NCBI GenBank assembly: GCA_001414485.1
Contig: LLEY01000065.1
Location: 248,001-312,000, forward strand
Source: Calycina herbarum
Lineage: Eukaryota > Ascomycota > Leotiomycetes > Helotiales > Pezizellaceae
Direction of reading: 5' to 3'
DNA: 64,000 nucleotides
Under the pieces are notes generated by a model. That model did not search any database and was not told where the DNA came from. It saw nothing but the letters and a program-made list of their open reading frames with translations. Below, one piece after another: positions 1 through 9,869 of this stretch; the first letter of the stretch is position 1, and the number at the start of each line of letters is the position of its first letter. Position numbers and translations under genes: made by a program.

Positions 1-117
1 TACCTTCAATTGTGGTGCGCAATCACCCCAAGCATCTTTCCAAAAGCATCCAGACCTTGGTTGTTTGGAATGTGCCGAGGTCGTTCTGCCTCTGCTGACC
101 TTGTCAGTGGTAGCCAT
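1..117 (-). CDS. possible 5' end of a minus-strand gene (partial)
   Basis: A minus-strand ATG at 117 sits in an excellent context (GCCATGG), has an in-frame TAA nine bases upstream, and stays open for 39 codons to the window edge. The peptide begins MATTDKVSRGRTTSAHSKQP and is basic and Ser/Thr-rich. I recognise no domain. An open frame this short is expected by chance fairly often, so the call rests mainly on the start context. It could also be a spurious ATG in intergenic DNA. Confidence 0.3.
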   Translation of the reverse strand, partial: MATTDKVSRGRTTSAHSKQPRSGCFWKDAWGDCAPQLKV

Positions 118-1456
118 GGCGTTTTAAGACAGTTGGGTCGAGATTTTGTGGTTGGATCGGTAGGAAGAGGGAAGACATTTTAGTAGCCACAATACAGGTA
201 TCTTATCTGATATTCTGCGTTCGAATCTTGCGGGGAGCTCGGAGTCCAGAATACTCGTGGTTGTCGGTCGATGTAGTCTTTGCCGTGGGCTTGGTCTGCA
301 GCTTCATCAGTGGCATACCTGTGTTGTGGTGACTCTAGAGGACTCTAAAGGGCGATAGAACCGCTTGCCATCAAAATAGTTAGACTCGATTATCGCAAGG
401 CTGTAATTTACAGCCTGTCGGAGGTCGGACTTTACGCCTTGTGTTATGGCTCTACTCGCTATAGCTGCTTCCCGCCCCCCTTCCCCCGTTTTACGTTCTA
501 TTTAAGACCTTATCAGGAAATTATGGCCAGTCAAATTTGTAGTGTATTTTGCCATTTCACTGTATTCTGTCATTTCACCTCGCCGACTTTGATGCCCAGC
601 CTTGCCACACTACACAAGCTTAGCCACTTTGGGTTCATGCTGCTATCCTTGCAAGTCTTCAAGTTCCTAGTAAGCAGCGGGCCTCCAAAAGCAAAGATTC
701 TCTTCTGGGCTATTTAGTTAGCAAGATCATAGAGCCTATTCTGCGTTGTTAATTTTGACCCCTAATTTCTCTGCATATTTGCAAGTTCAGTTGTTCGCTT
801 TGCGCTCTCGCGTAAACCTTGCACTTTCCCAATTAGGCTTCATTCACCAAATATCGCACAATCATTCCCATATTTCTCCCAATAGGTCGCTGGTAGTGGT
901 ATTGGTTAGTTTTATGCAGCTGTGCTATCAGCACTATTACCCATTTATCTACAGTTCGATTTACTTTTTAGTTATTAGAAGCACATTGCCTTAAGATATG
1001 CGGTTTAAAAATGTCTTTGAAGAATGGTACCTGGTTCTCAAAATGTAGCCTGACTCTTTATAGATTAAGGAAGTAACTTAAGGACTTTTTCTAAGAGATG
1101 AAGGCACTTAAGGGGGTAAGTAAGATAGTAGCTGTGAAATTAGTCGAGGAGTCAAGCCAGAGAGAGCCAATTCCTCTTTTTTGGTCCTGGAATGCATGCA
1201 GCTTGTAGTTCAGCGGTATCAGGTCGGAATCGAGTATGTCCGTGCTGTACGGTGGGGAAAAATTCTCCCACTGCTCTCGTCAATTTTCGCCGCGACTCTG
1301 TTCCTAATTGCAAGCCCAATCTCTCCTTCGTGCAACCGCCATTTCTGCCTTACGGTACCATAATTTTCGCTCTTTCTATTGCTTACACGCGAAATCCGAA
1401 GTCCCCTGCATCATTTCTCGCAGTTTTCCTTGCGCGTCGCTCGACTTTGCTTGAAA
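118..1456. other. intergenic region, no supported gene
   Basis: Base-balanced DNA upstream of the caspase-like gene. Short frames at 439-717 and 746-994 have no recognisable motif and odd composition (Phe/Ser/Leu-rich). The stretch just before 1457 (about 1320-1456) is pyrimidine-rich on the plus strand, as is common in fungal promoters and 5' leaders. I see no RNA gene or repeat. Confidence 0.5.
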
Positions 1457-2354
1457 ATGGACAGCATCGCAGCTGGAAGTTCTCAAAGCCAGGGGGAGGA
1501 GGTGACCTGTCTCAAAGACGAAATCGTGAGGCTTCAAGCCGAGTTGAAAAAGAAGAATTCGACCGACAATGGAGGCCCGGAGAAAAGAGTATATCGAGAG
1601 GTTCGCGTGCTCATCGCAAAGTGGGAGTTTGGCGATATTGATGTCGATGAGGAGATCAACGAGCTAAACCATGTTTTTACGAGAGATTGGGGTTTCGATG
1701 TCCAATATATCACCATTTGTGATGATGATTCGGCGGAAGATGTAGCGGAAAAGGTGGAGAAAAAGGTGGAAGGCCACCAGTCTTCCGATATCCTCTGGAT
1801 ATACTATTATGCTGGTCATGGGATATTAACGGAGGATGATAACAAGACACTGCTGTGGTGCCCGTAAGTCAGAGAAATTCCAAACATTGAAAGGATGGCC
1901 AACTAATTTCGATGAAAGAACAATAGATGACGACTTCCCCGAGATATCCAGCATACCGGTCCAGAAAATCTTCGAAAATTTGCCCTCGGATGCCATCCTC
2001 CTTTACGATTGCTGCCATTCAGCAATTACAAGTACAACGGAAAGAATTGGTACAAACGGTACCGTTACAGAAGCCATCGCGGCATGTGGTTATGATACCA
2101 CAGCACGTGTACCAGGGGTGGGCTCGTTCACCTATTCCTTGACTCAAGTCTTGATTGACCATCGCAAAGAAGAAATCCTCCTTCGGGAACTCTTCGCTTT
2201 GACCCTCGACCACCTAAAATGCACCGAAGACACAACCTGCCCAGTACATACGACATTAACTTACGATAAGGGTAGGGACATTGTCCTCCGTAGTTTGCGG
2301 AAACGAGGCAATACCACCGGCAAAAAGCGAAAAGTTGAGGAAATGACGGAGTGA
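1457..2354 (+). CDS. stand-alone caspase-like protein (peptidase C14, p20-type), two exons
   Basis: Exons 1457-1863 and 1919-2354 join across a 55-nt intron (GTAAGT donor, ACTAAT branch, AAG acceptor) to give 280 residues. Without splicing the frame stops at 1865 and the two catalytic halves fall in different frames. Residues 12-35 form a short charged coiled coil. The caspase fold follows, with the beta-strand ILWIYYYAGHG carrying His121 and ILLYDCCHSA carrying the presumed nucleophile Cys168. Later comes the family block IAACGYDTTARVPGVGSFTY (189-208). The C-terminus holds a basic KKRKV cluster (271-275) resembling a monopartite nuclear signal. Family knowledge: such proteins are cysteine peptidases related to metacaspases, which cleave after Arg/Lys. 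Many fungal homologues are short and stand alone, or are fused to NLR receptors. Peptidase activity is inferred; HSA replaces the usual HSG. The start at 1457 (AAAATGG) is preferred over an in-frame ATG at 1379. Confidence 0.85.
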
Positions 2355-3085
2355 AGGATGGATTGAAATGGTTATTTTTTCAGTGTATCGGGGGAGACGG
2401 GACAGCGGAGAGAGGGTTGGGGGGGGTGGAGATATAGAGATAGAGAAATCGGGATAGAGAGAGGTGTTAAAAGGAGATGATAGGTTGTGATTGTATTTTT
2501 TCCTGTATAAGTATTTATTATAAAAGATATATTGAAATTCTCTAATATATAACCTCGCAACGCCTTTTTTAATTACTAAGAAAAAGCTCTTATTACCTAA
2601 GAACATAGTAAGTGTTAAAAGATGATTATATAACTTAATAGGTTATTAGAAAGAGTAATGTTTCTATAAAATAGATAGAGAAATTAATATATAAGTAGAA
2701 ACTTAGAAGAATTACTTTTTTAACTTCTATTATTCTCTATTTATTAATATTTCTTTAGAATAGACAGAAGAATTGAGATATAGATAGAACTTATATAAAC
2801 CTCTTTTATAAGTCTCTTTTATTCTTTTAGTAAGCTCTTTATATAATAGTTATTTATTAATATTCTTTTAAGATAAATAGACGAATTTAACTATTCTAAG
2901 AAGCTTACTAGTACTATCTCTTTAAGACTTCTTATTTCTCTCTACTAAACTCTTTCTATATTAATTTATTTACTTATATTATTTTTAGTAAATAGAATAA
3001 TTAGAAGTAATTAACTAAGTTACTAGTACTATCTCTTTGAAACTTCTTCTTTCTCTTAAGTTCTTCTTTATAACTATAATAAATA
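2355..3085. repeat. AT-rich RIP-type sequence with degenerate tandem repeats
   Basis: Base composition drops sharply about 100 bases after the caspase-like stop codon. From about 2700 a degenerate unit of roughly 110-120 bases recurs. The landmark TATTTATTAATATTTCTTTA-like appears near 2736 and 2848, with a weaker copy near 2960. The landmark TTACTAGTACTATCTCTTT appears near 2908 and 3023, and again near 4998 beyond the transposon. The Fot1-like element at 3086-4946 seems to have inserted into this array. No gene is visible. Confidence 0.45.
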
Positions 3086-4946
3086 ACGTGATCTATTACC
3101 GAGCTGCGTATATCACCGAGCTGCGTACTTTTACTGACTTCTACTACTTTAAAATATAATAAATCAACTATAACAATAGATAAAACTTATTACTCTTCGG
3201 ATTCTGATAAGCTAGATATATCTATAAGTTCTTGACAAGTTCGTGTATTATAACTAGTCTTTCTGTAAGTGCTATAACGTTGTATAGTTGAAATCCCTTC
3301 CTTACGATTTACTCTTCTAAAGCGCTTATTACGTCGTATCTCCTTATTTACTTCGTCTTAAGCTATAATATTATATATATCCTCTATAGTAAGTGTACCT
3401 CCTTAATAGATATAATTCTTTTTAGCTCTATGACGCTTAGAAAGTGCCTTATTTGCTACTTGAAGTATACGTAGCTTAGTATTAATAAGAGTTAATTTAT
3501 AAGCTAAACATTCTATACCTTTGGCTAACGAAGCGATAGTTTAAAAAAGAGGAGTAGGCGAGCTTCCTTGATAATAAGTAATACGATCTCTAACTAAAGT
3601 TGTTTATAAAAGAGCTTCTATTAGGTTATAAGGGGTCTACGAAACCTAAGGGTCTACCTTGACGGAAGAGGGGCTAGTAGGCGTTAGAGTTTATAACTTT
3701 ATATCTAACTTCGATATAACTACTTAAGAGTTAAAAGGTATTAATCTAGCTTTGTAGAATCTAGCCTAACCGTTTATAGGAGTAATTAACTTAATATATG
3801 CTTGTTTAAAAGCTATAAGGAACTCGACCTTAGTAATGTAATTAATATACGCTTTTATAAACCCTTTGATTTCTTAACTATACTTCTGCTTAAGAATAGT
3901 AAAACACCTAATATTAAGTAGCTAGGTTAGATAAGAAGAATACAGAGGTAATCTAAGAGTTATAATATTATAAGACTTATAATATTCTTAAAATTCTACT
4001 GATTTATAACTCTTATACCTATCTAAAACTAATATATAATATAGACCCTTAGCTTAAGTAGTAGTATATTTATTAAAGTGTTTGAACTATTCTAGACCTG
4101 TCTTATTATTTATCTAACTATTATTCGTAGGTTTAATAACCTAATTATAAGAGAGGCTAGTTTTAGAATACTAATTCGCGAGGTAATTAGCGCCTTAAAT
4201 AATAAGGAATAGAGAGATACTCCTACCTTCGTTATTAATTATAACAATTGCTATCGCCTATTCTCAATTGCTTAGTTAAACTGCCTTACTCTTGCTACGT
4301 TGATTAGTATAAGTAATAACTATTCTAGGATAGATCTAACCTATTATAAAGCCGGTCTTGTCGAAGTTATAGAAATCGCTATCTACTATACTATATTTTG
4401 CCTATATATTCTCTACTAGTCGAAACTACGTGCTAATTAACTTAGGATCTTTATATAAGGCTCTTTGAAAGTCGTAAACGCGATTAAAACGCGTCTTTAG
4501 CTCTAGTTGTCGAACTACGAATCGTTTTACTTAGCGCTTTCTGACGCGTTTTACTCCGTACGTCTTAAGGAGGTAATTCGCCATATCTTCTACATTAGCT
4601 AGCCGAGGTAAAAACCCTCTAGAATCTCGATCGAATATATGTCGAATAATTGTTTCCTCCTCTAATTTTGTCAGCTTTAAACAATTAGGTTTAGTATTGC
4701 TACGAGAAGGTCGGCCGTTTATTCTAAGACGAAGAGTAGATTTAGGAACTTTGTAGATTTTTATAGCGTTTCTATAGCTTAATTTTCGTTTAGATGTTCG
4801 AATAGCTTCAATAGCTAATATAATTCGTGCTTCTTGAGTTTAGACTTGTATTGTAGAAGAAGAAAACGCGTATTAAAGTAGTAGAGTAGTAAATTCAGTA
4901 AAAGTACGCAGCTCGGTGATGTACGCAGCTCAGTGATGGATCACGT
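3086..4946 (-). mobile_element. Fot1/pogo-like DNA transposon relic A (complete ends, RIP-mutated)
   Basis: An 1861-bp element bounded by TA dinucleotides (3084-3085, 4947-4948). It has 52-bp terminal inverted repeats (3086-3137 and 4895-4946) that begin ACGTGATC and differ only by C/T or G/A transitions. Each repeat holds two copies of GAGCTGCGTA. The minus strand encodes a broken transposase. Its C-terminal cysteine knuckle, of the pattern CSTYxKxSxNxRTC, lies near 3225-3290. Size, TA target and knuckle fit the Fot1/Pot2 branch of Tc1-mariner/pogo elements. Stops throughout all frames make it inactive. Confidence 0.85.
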
Positions 4947-4951
4947 TAACT

Positions 4952-5212
4952 AATATTCTTTAAATAAAATAGAATAAGTAAAATAGTATTATTAACTTAC
5001 TAGTACTCTCTCTTTAAATAAATAGATATATTATATCGAATATTAGTATAACTATCTTTATTCTTCTTTCTTTATACTTAAGAAATAGAAATTACTATAA
5101 GTAGCTATAATAAATATAAAACAAACTTTTGTCTTATTTTTATAATTCTAGTAAGTACTATTTATAATTTCTTTTATCTATTCTACTTAAAGAATATTAG
5201 AGAGTATAAATA
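4952..5212. repeat. palindromic AT-rich repeat, possible MITE
   Basis: The left end begins TAATATTCTTTAAATAAAAT and the right end, read on the minus strand, begins TAATATTCTTTAAGTAGAAT, so about 40 bases form an imperfect inverted repeat around roughly 260 bases. It abuts the right side of relic A. A small non-autonomous element or part of the surrounding degenerate tandem array are both possible. Confidence 0.35.
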
Positions 5213-6687
5213 GTTAGAAAGACTACTTGAAAACTACTTATTTTCTAAGATCATCTGAAGTCTTATTCTTAGATACTTAGAAACTTTGTTATATATCGTA
5301 TTTTCGAAGAGTCTATTCTACTTTCTGCTTATATATTTCTTTTGTTATATATTACTCCCGAAGAGTTGGTATTACTATCTTAGCAGGAATATAATATGTT
5401 ATGTTATCGTACGTTGGGAAGTCTTATACTACTCTTCTCTTATTCTGAACTTTTACTAAGATGTTTTTCCTAGGTCTCTACTATAGCGAGGTCTATTGAT
5501 TTTGAAATAGATTTCCAGATATTAATAGGTGAACAATCATTAACAAGTTAGTTTGACATAAGTGAAATCATTGTTGATAACTAAACAGATGCCGAAAAAA
5601 CACCGATTAGACCTTTATTAGCTTCTTCAAAGCGGGAACCCCTTTCCCACCTTTAGAAATGCAACTGTCACAGGTCTAGAAATCAACCTTGCGTGTCACT
5701 TTTGTTATATTACTAGTTAGCGTTAGTTATCGACTATACATATTTGGTATTCCTTCAAGTGTTTCAATCGCAATGTAGATGCAGAGATCCCATATCCAAC
5801 CCTCAAATCACAAACTTGCAACAAGACTTCTGTCAACCTAAATAAATCTCAAATCCCAATATTAATATCGTAAACTCTTGTTTTTCGTTCCCTCTCTTTT
5901 CCGCTAAAAATAGAAAGGAATCCCACCATGCACAACGCTAATTAACCCCACGCCACGTCCTAGGTTCTGCAAAATCCCACGAACGTACCCTGGTACCTTT
6001 GTACTGGGGCCGTTCAGCCGCATCGGAACATGTTTTAGGTACTGAGGACTGAGGCTGAGGCTGGGAAGGAATATTAGAGTTTTGGTAAGACAAGCAAGTT
6101 AAGATTAATGCCGTGAGAGAGTAAGCAGTTGGGATGTAGTGTAAAACATGTTTATACTGGGATGGGATTCCATCTGCGTTTGTGGACCCTTCGCGGGTAT
6201 TCAGCTTATGGTTTGTTACACAGAAATTGCCTCGCTCGCCTGACCTTGATAAAAGTTCTAATGAAGTGAGTGGACTCTCGAAGGAAACAAAATCAAAAAA
6301 GGGCGATGGAATATCAAACAAATCGAACTACTTGACTTCCGCTCCAGGGCTAATCATCGTAAACCATCGAGTTGCAATTCCAATTCCATTACCACCTGCC
6401 CAAAAGGGAAAGTTGACTGCCAATACCCCAACAACCCAGCAACCCCGCGTTTCAAGCTTTTCCCATCGGAAATAACCCAGCAACTAAAGAAACCTTACAT
6501 ACCAACCAACAAAGCCGACAATATACATAAAAACCAACTCAAGTGACACAACTCAATTTCCTCCCCCTGCTGATGACAAAAATCCAGCTGTATGACTAAA
6601 ATCCGCATTCGCGTGCCTTTCGCATGTTTTCTCCTCTCTCGTTTATTGCACTACCATGTACATGTCCTTGGTATTTTCAATACCAAC

Positions 6688-6789
6688 TTATTGTACCGAT
6701 CTTGCGAACAAGATCTCAATAAATAAGAAGATGAGTACCAACAAGATCGGACCGACGAACCCAACACCAACAGTAACGTTCAAGTTGGC
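6688..6789 (-). CDS. candidate last exon of a small single-pass membrane protein
   Basis: The minus strand preceding the exon shows a good intron end: branch-like CTAAC, then ATTAG at 6790-6794. The exon continues open for 33 codons to a TAA. The peptide begins ANLNVTVGVGFVGPILLVLI, continues FLFIEILFARS and ends in VQ: a clean transmembrane helix with a short basic tail. A GTACGT donor lies at about 6853-6858. The upstream exon is not identified. One possibility is the 29-residue hydrophobic frame at 7285-7374. I do not recognise the protein, and it may be chance. Confidence 0.25.
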   Translation of the reverse strand, partial: ANLNVTVGVGFVGPILLVLIFLFIEILFARSVQ

Positions 6790-7284
6790 CTAATAGCATG
6801 AATCAAAAATTAAGTTAGAGGGTTTTAATATATTTTAATATATTTGGAAAGCTTAAACGTACCGAAAATCTCAAGTTACACACACAACCCCTCACTTACC
6901 ACCCTCCTCAGCACGCACATACGCAGCCTCAATCACTCACTTGCACATTTACGCGCTACATACCTCTCTCGTCATTTCCCCATACCCTTACACCTCAAAA
7001 TACAACCAAAACAACCTCGCGTAACATAAATTCCATCCCAACTTAGGCACCCATCCACCCCTCTTCTAAATCTCACCGTCACATCCAAAGCCTCCACATG
7101 AAGAACCACCCCTCCCAGGTACCACAACCTTCACCCTATCTCTTCCAACAGCTGCAAGTAACACAACTTCCCCCACCCTTCTACACCCCCCCACCATCCC
7201 CGCCCGTCCCCTCCCAAAGTCTCAAGTTACACAAGAACCCTTCCTCACACCCTCACTTACTCACCGATATCTCACCTTAGCTAC

Positions 7285-7374
7285 TCATCTCCCAATAACG
7301 AAGTAAAGACATAAAACAAGAAGCAAATACCACCCAATGAAGTCCAGCCCACGTAAGGACTTACTACCCGGCAT
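7285..7374 (-). CDS. 29-residue hydrophobic micro-ORF, possible exon or microprotein
   Basis: ATG to TGA on the minus strand. The peptide starts MPGSKSLRGLDFIGWYLLLV and ends LCLYFVIGR, giving one predicted transmembrane helix after a basic N-terminus. It overlaps a longer 82-residue frame in another phase (7281-7529), which also ends in a hydrophobic stretch. Neither is recognised. It is noted because a second hydrophobic candidate exon lies 500 bases downstream on the same strand. Confidence 0.15.
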   Translation of the reverse strand: MPGSKSLRGLDFIGWYLLLVLCLYFVIGR

Positions 7375-7690
7375 GAACAGCGCGATAAAGAAATGGCATC
7401 GTAGTACAAAGACACCCCTCCCTCCTCATCCAGTCCATCGTAATCGTCCAATTCCCCATCGTAAGCCCTGACATGAACAAACGCCCACCTGCGTACAAAC
7501 TCACTTCCACCACTCCCACATAAAATCATCGTACATAAGTCACCGAATCAAGAAATCCCAAACGAATAATTTCATATATTTCCATTTCATTTGCTTAGCT
7601 ATTTACCAGCCATAATGTACACCCCTCACATGCTACCCATTTTTACGAACCCATCCGTTCCATTTGCTTCATTCACCCCAATACGCCATT

Positions 7691-7726
7691 CAGCCAGTCA
7701 GCCAGTCAGCCAGTCAGCCAGTCAGC
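7691..7726 (+). repeat. 8-bp microsatellite (CAGCCAGT)n
   Basis: Four and a half perfect tandem copies of CAGCCAGT in non-coding DNA. No RIP-type damage is seen, as expected for a short simple repeat. Confidence 0.9.
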
Positions 7727-8390
7727 GCCAGCCATCCCATCCCATTCCTCAAGCGCCATTGAAAGAAAACATTTGTGTAGTGAATTTTTGTACATTTGTA
7801 GCACCATAGACCCTTGAAGATCTAATTTCCATCATTTTGCAGCCCCGGTTTCTCATGTAAACCCGCCACCGCAGCCTGATTGACCTATTCGAGTGGAGGG
7901 TCTCAGACATGGTTGATGAAAAACGTGATCGAAACTCAACGTGATCGAGTGGCACATGACAGCCTCGGAAAATTCCTCCTCGACCAACTTTAATTTCGCA
8001 ACAAACTTGAAAAGAGAAAGGCTTCTCAGAGTCGGGGTCTCCGAGTCAAAATTCTCGTAGAAAGCTCGATCAGGAGGAGAAGTAAAAGAAGAAAATCCGC
8101 CTGAAGCCCAAAGATGAAGTAGATGAAAAAACCATCCATCAAATCATAAACCCACATTTCCCTTCTTCGTGTGCAGCAAACACATGTCTTGTATATTACA
8201 GCCATCCCATCTCCAGTTTTCAAATTGAAGAAAATAAAGAACAAGAAAATTTCAAACGCCACATTCACCTTGAAAAAAAAACAAAAATCTCCCACCCCAA
8301 ATTTCCACGCTAATCGCATAAAATCGCAAAATCAAACAAACATATAACAAACGCATTTTAAGCGATCAAGAAGCCACAATGGTATGATTC

Positions 8391-9869
8391 TCATCTTGAA
8401 TGCAGACTTGATCCCTGGGTATTCGGTCGACTTTGTAGTTCAGCCGTGCTGGAACCCTCATCCACGAAGAAGCTTTTGGCGGGAGTATTAGGCATTCGAA
8501 TGGCGCCATGGTGCTCCCTATCTGCTTCTGCGTATTGTGATCGCTTTGTGAATCGGAGGCTAGAGTTTTTAAATGGCTGTCCGGCTTTGGCATTGACCCA
8601 GAGTTCTCGACAGGCTGAGAGACTGGTCATGGTGTAAATGATTGAATTCCATAATCCCTGTAGTGGGAGGACGAGAGCGGATGCGTAGGAAAGAGCAACG
8701 GAGAGTTGTCCTGGATGGACGACGGAGTAGACGCGATTTGCAGAGGAAGGAATCCAAGTGATCATCATGGCGACGAAGAAGAGTAGAGAGACTTTGGTGT
8801 ATGACCAGATTGCAGTGTTGGCTTCAACAGCTGAATATTTGCGGGGTGGTTGGCCGTCGTTGGGTTTAGGGGCGGCTATGACTGGGTAACTGTGTTCGGC
8901 GATTATTGATGCCTTTCTGTCGGTCTTCTCGGGGTAGTCAAAGGATTCGTGATATTGCTGGGAGCTTGAGATGTTCGTTGTGAACGAGGGCTTGTTTGGT
9001 TTTGGCGTACGGGGAGGTGGGTATTGGATTACGCGAGGATCTCTGACAACAAGACTTGAGCCAGCTTCTTCGTAGTTTACTGAAATATCAGTGGTTCGTT
9101 GGATTCCCTCAAGTGCGAATGGATCGTCTACGACTGTAGTTTCCGCAGGAGGGGTAATGAATTGCCGGAGTTGCTTTCGTTTGACGTAAATGTCCTTGCC
9201 GGCTCGAGCATATATTGCCATAGTCACGATGATTGCGGCCCTAAAAAAGAGTCAGTAGTGAAACGATAGATATGAGTCTTGGCACATACCAAACTGGACC
9301 GTAGAAGAGTGCGATTCTGAAGACATCCCATGGGTTGGAAATCCAACACCATAAAGTAGCATTACCATACATTCGTCCTTTATCTTCCGACTTGACAGCG
9401 AAGAAGGCTAGAGCAGGGAGAAGAGGGATGCCATAGCAGAGAAGCATGTAATATTTCTCTAAAGATCGGAGTTGCCTTTTGTCATATTTCCGGTAGAAGG
9501 TGAGCCAGACATTGCAAGCCATTGCAAGAGTCCAGTAAGCATCGGCTGGCATGAACCTAGAAATATGTTAGTTCGTCAGTGGAAATATATAAAGATGAAG
9601 ACGTACATTTGGATCAAGAATGCTTGAAACTGACACATGGAGCCCATTGGATTGTGAACATGGTTCCTCGACATGATGGTGGCGGCATTGGTGAATATGT
9701 TTCCTAAGGAGGCATAGAAGACCAATCTGTTGATGGGCTTGTGGAAGGAGGAAGACGCGGCATAGGTGAAGACGATAAAGGCAATTCCCACCAGAGAAAA
9801 GGCCGACGAGCAGCGCTCAATCAGGGCAAATCTCGTCAGGTGATCGGCTGATAGCATAACCGTCTTCAT
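8391..9869 (-). CDS. cAMP-receptor-like seven-transmembrane GPCR, three exons
   Basis: Exons on the minus strand are 9869-9607, 9556-9290 and 9240-8391, joined across introns with GTACGT...CTAG (with an ACTAAC branch) and GTATGT...TTAG. The product is 459 residues. Helices fall at about 14-38, 46-66, 79-108, 122-142, 163-190, 322-343 and 358-380. The last carries LVLPLQGLWNSIIY, typical of the Dictyostelium cAR-like fungal receptors (the GprH/GPR-1 type in Aspergillus and Neurospora). A long third intracellular loop (about 195-320) is rich in Pro, Ser and Lys. A 75-residue Ser-rich tail follows. Family knowledge: these plasma-membrane receptors couple to heterotrimeric G proteins and cAMP signalling in nutrient sensing and development; ligands are mostly unknown. 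The frame is intact, with no sign of RIP. The exact ligand and orthology are not decidable here. Confidence 0.88.

Larger units (their letters stand above)
5213..8390. other. AT-island edge and intergenic DNA, one possible small gene
   Basis: The AT-rich island fades out near 5560. Beyond it the DNA is base-balanced but without a convincing gene. From about 6850 to 7280 the plus strand is strikingly poor in G and rich in C/A/T. Two short hydrophobic minus-strand segments (6688-6789 and 7285-7374) are entered separately. An 8-bp microsatellite lies at 7691-7726. The part next to 8390 is presumably the 3' region of the GPCR gene. Confidence 0.45.

Noticed and set aside
1204..1275. tRNA-like start (TAGTTCAGCGGTA resembling an A box)
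   Set aside because: No B box of the GGTTCRANTCC type, and no cloverleaf pairing could be found.
5938..6321. 127-codon minus-strand frame
   Set aside because: No recognisable motif, overlaps an opposite-strand frame of similar quality, and lies in intergenic-type DNA beside the AT island.
7281..7529. 82-codon minus-strand frame with hydrophobic end
   Set aside because: No family resemblance, and the competing short frame in the same place is as plausible; kept only as part of the possible micro-gene finding.
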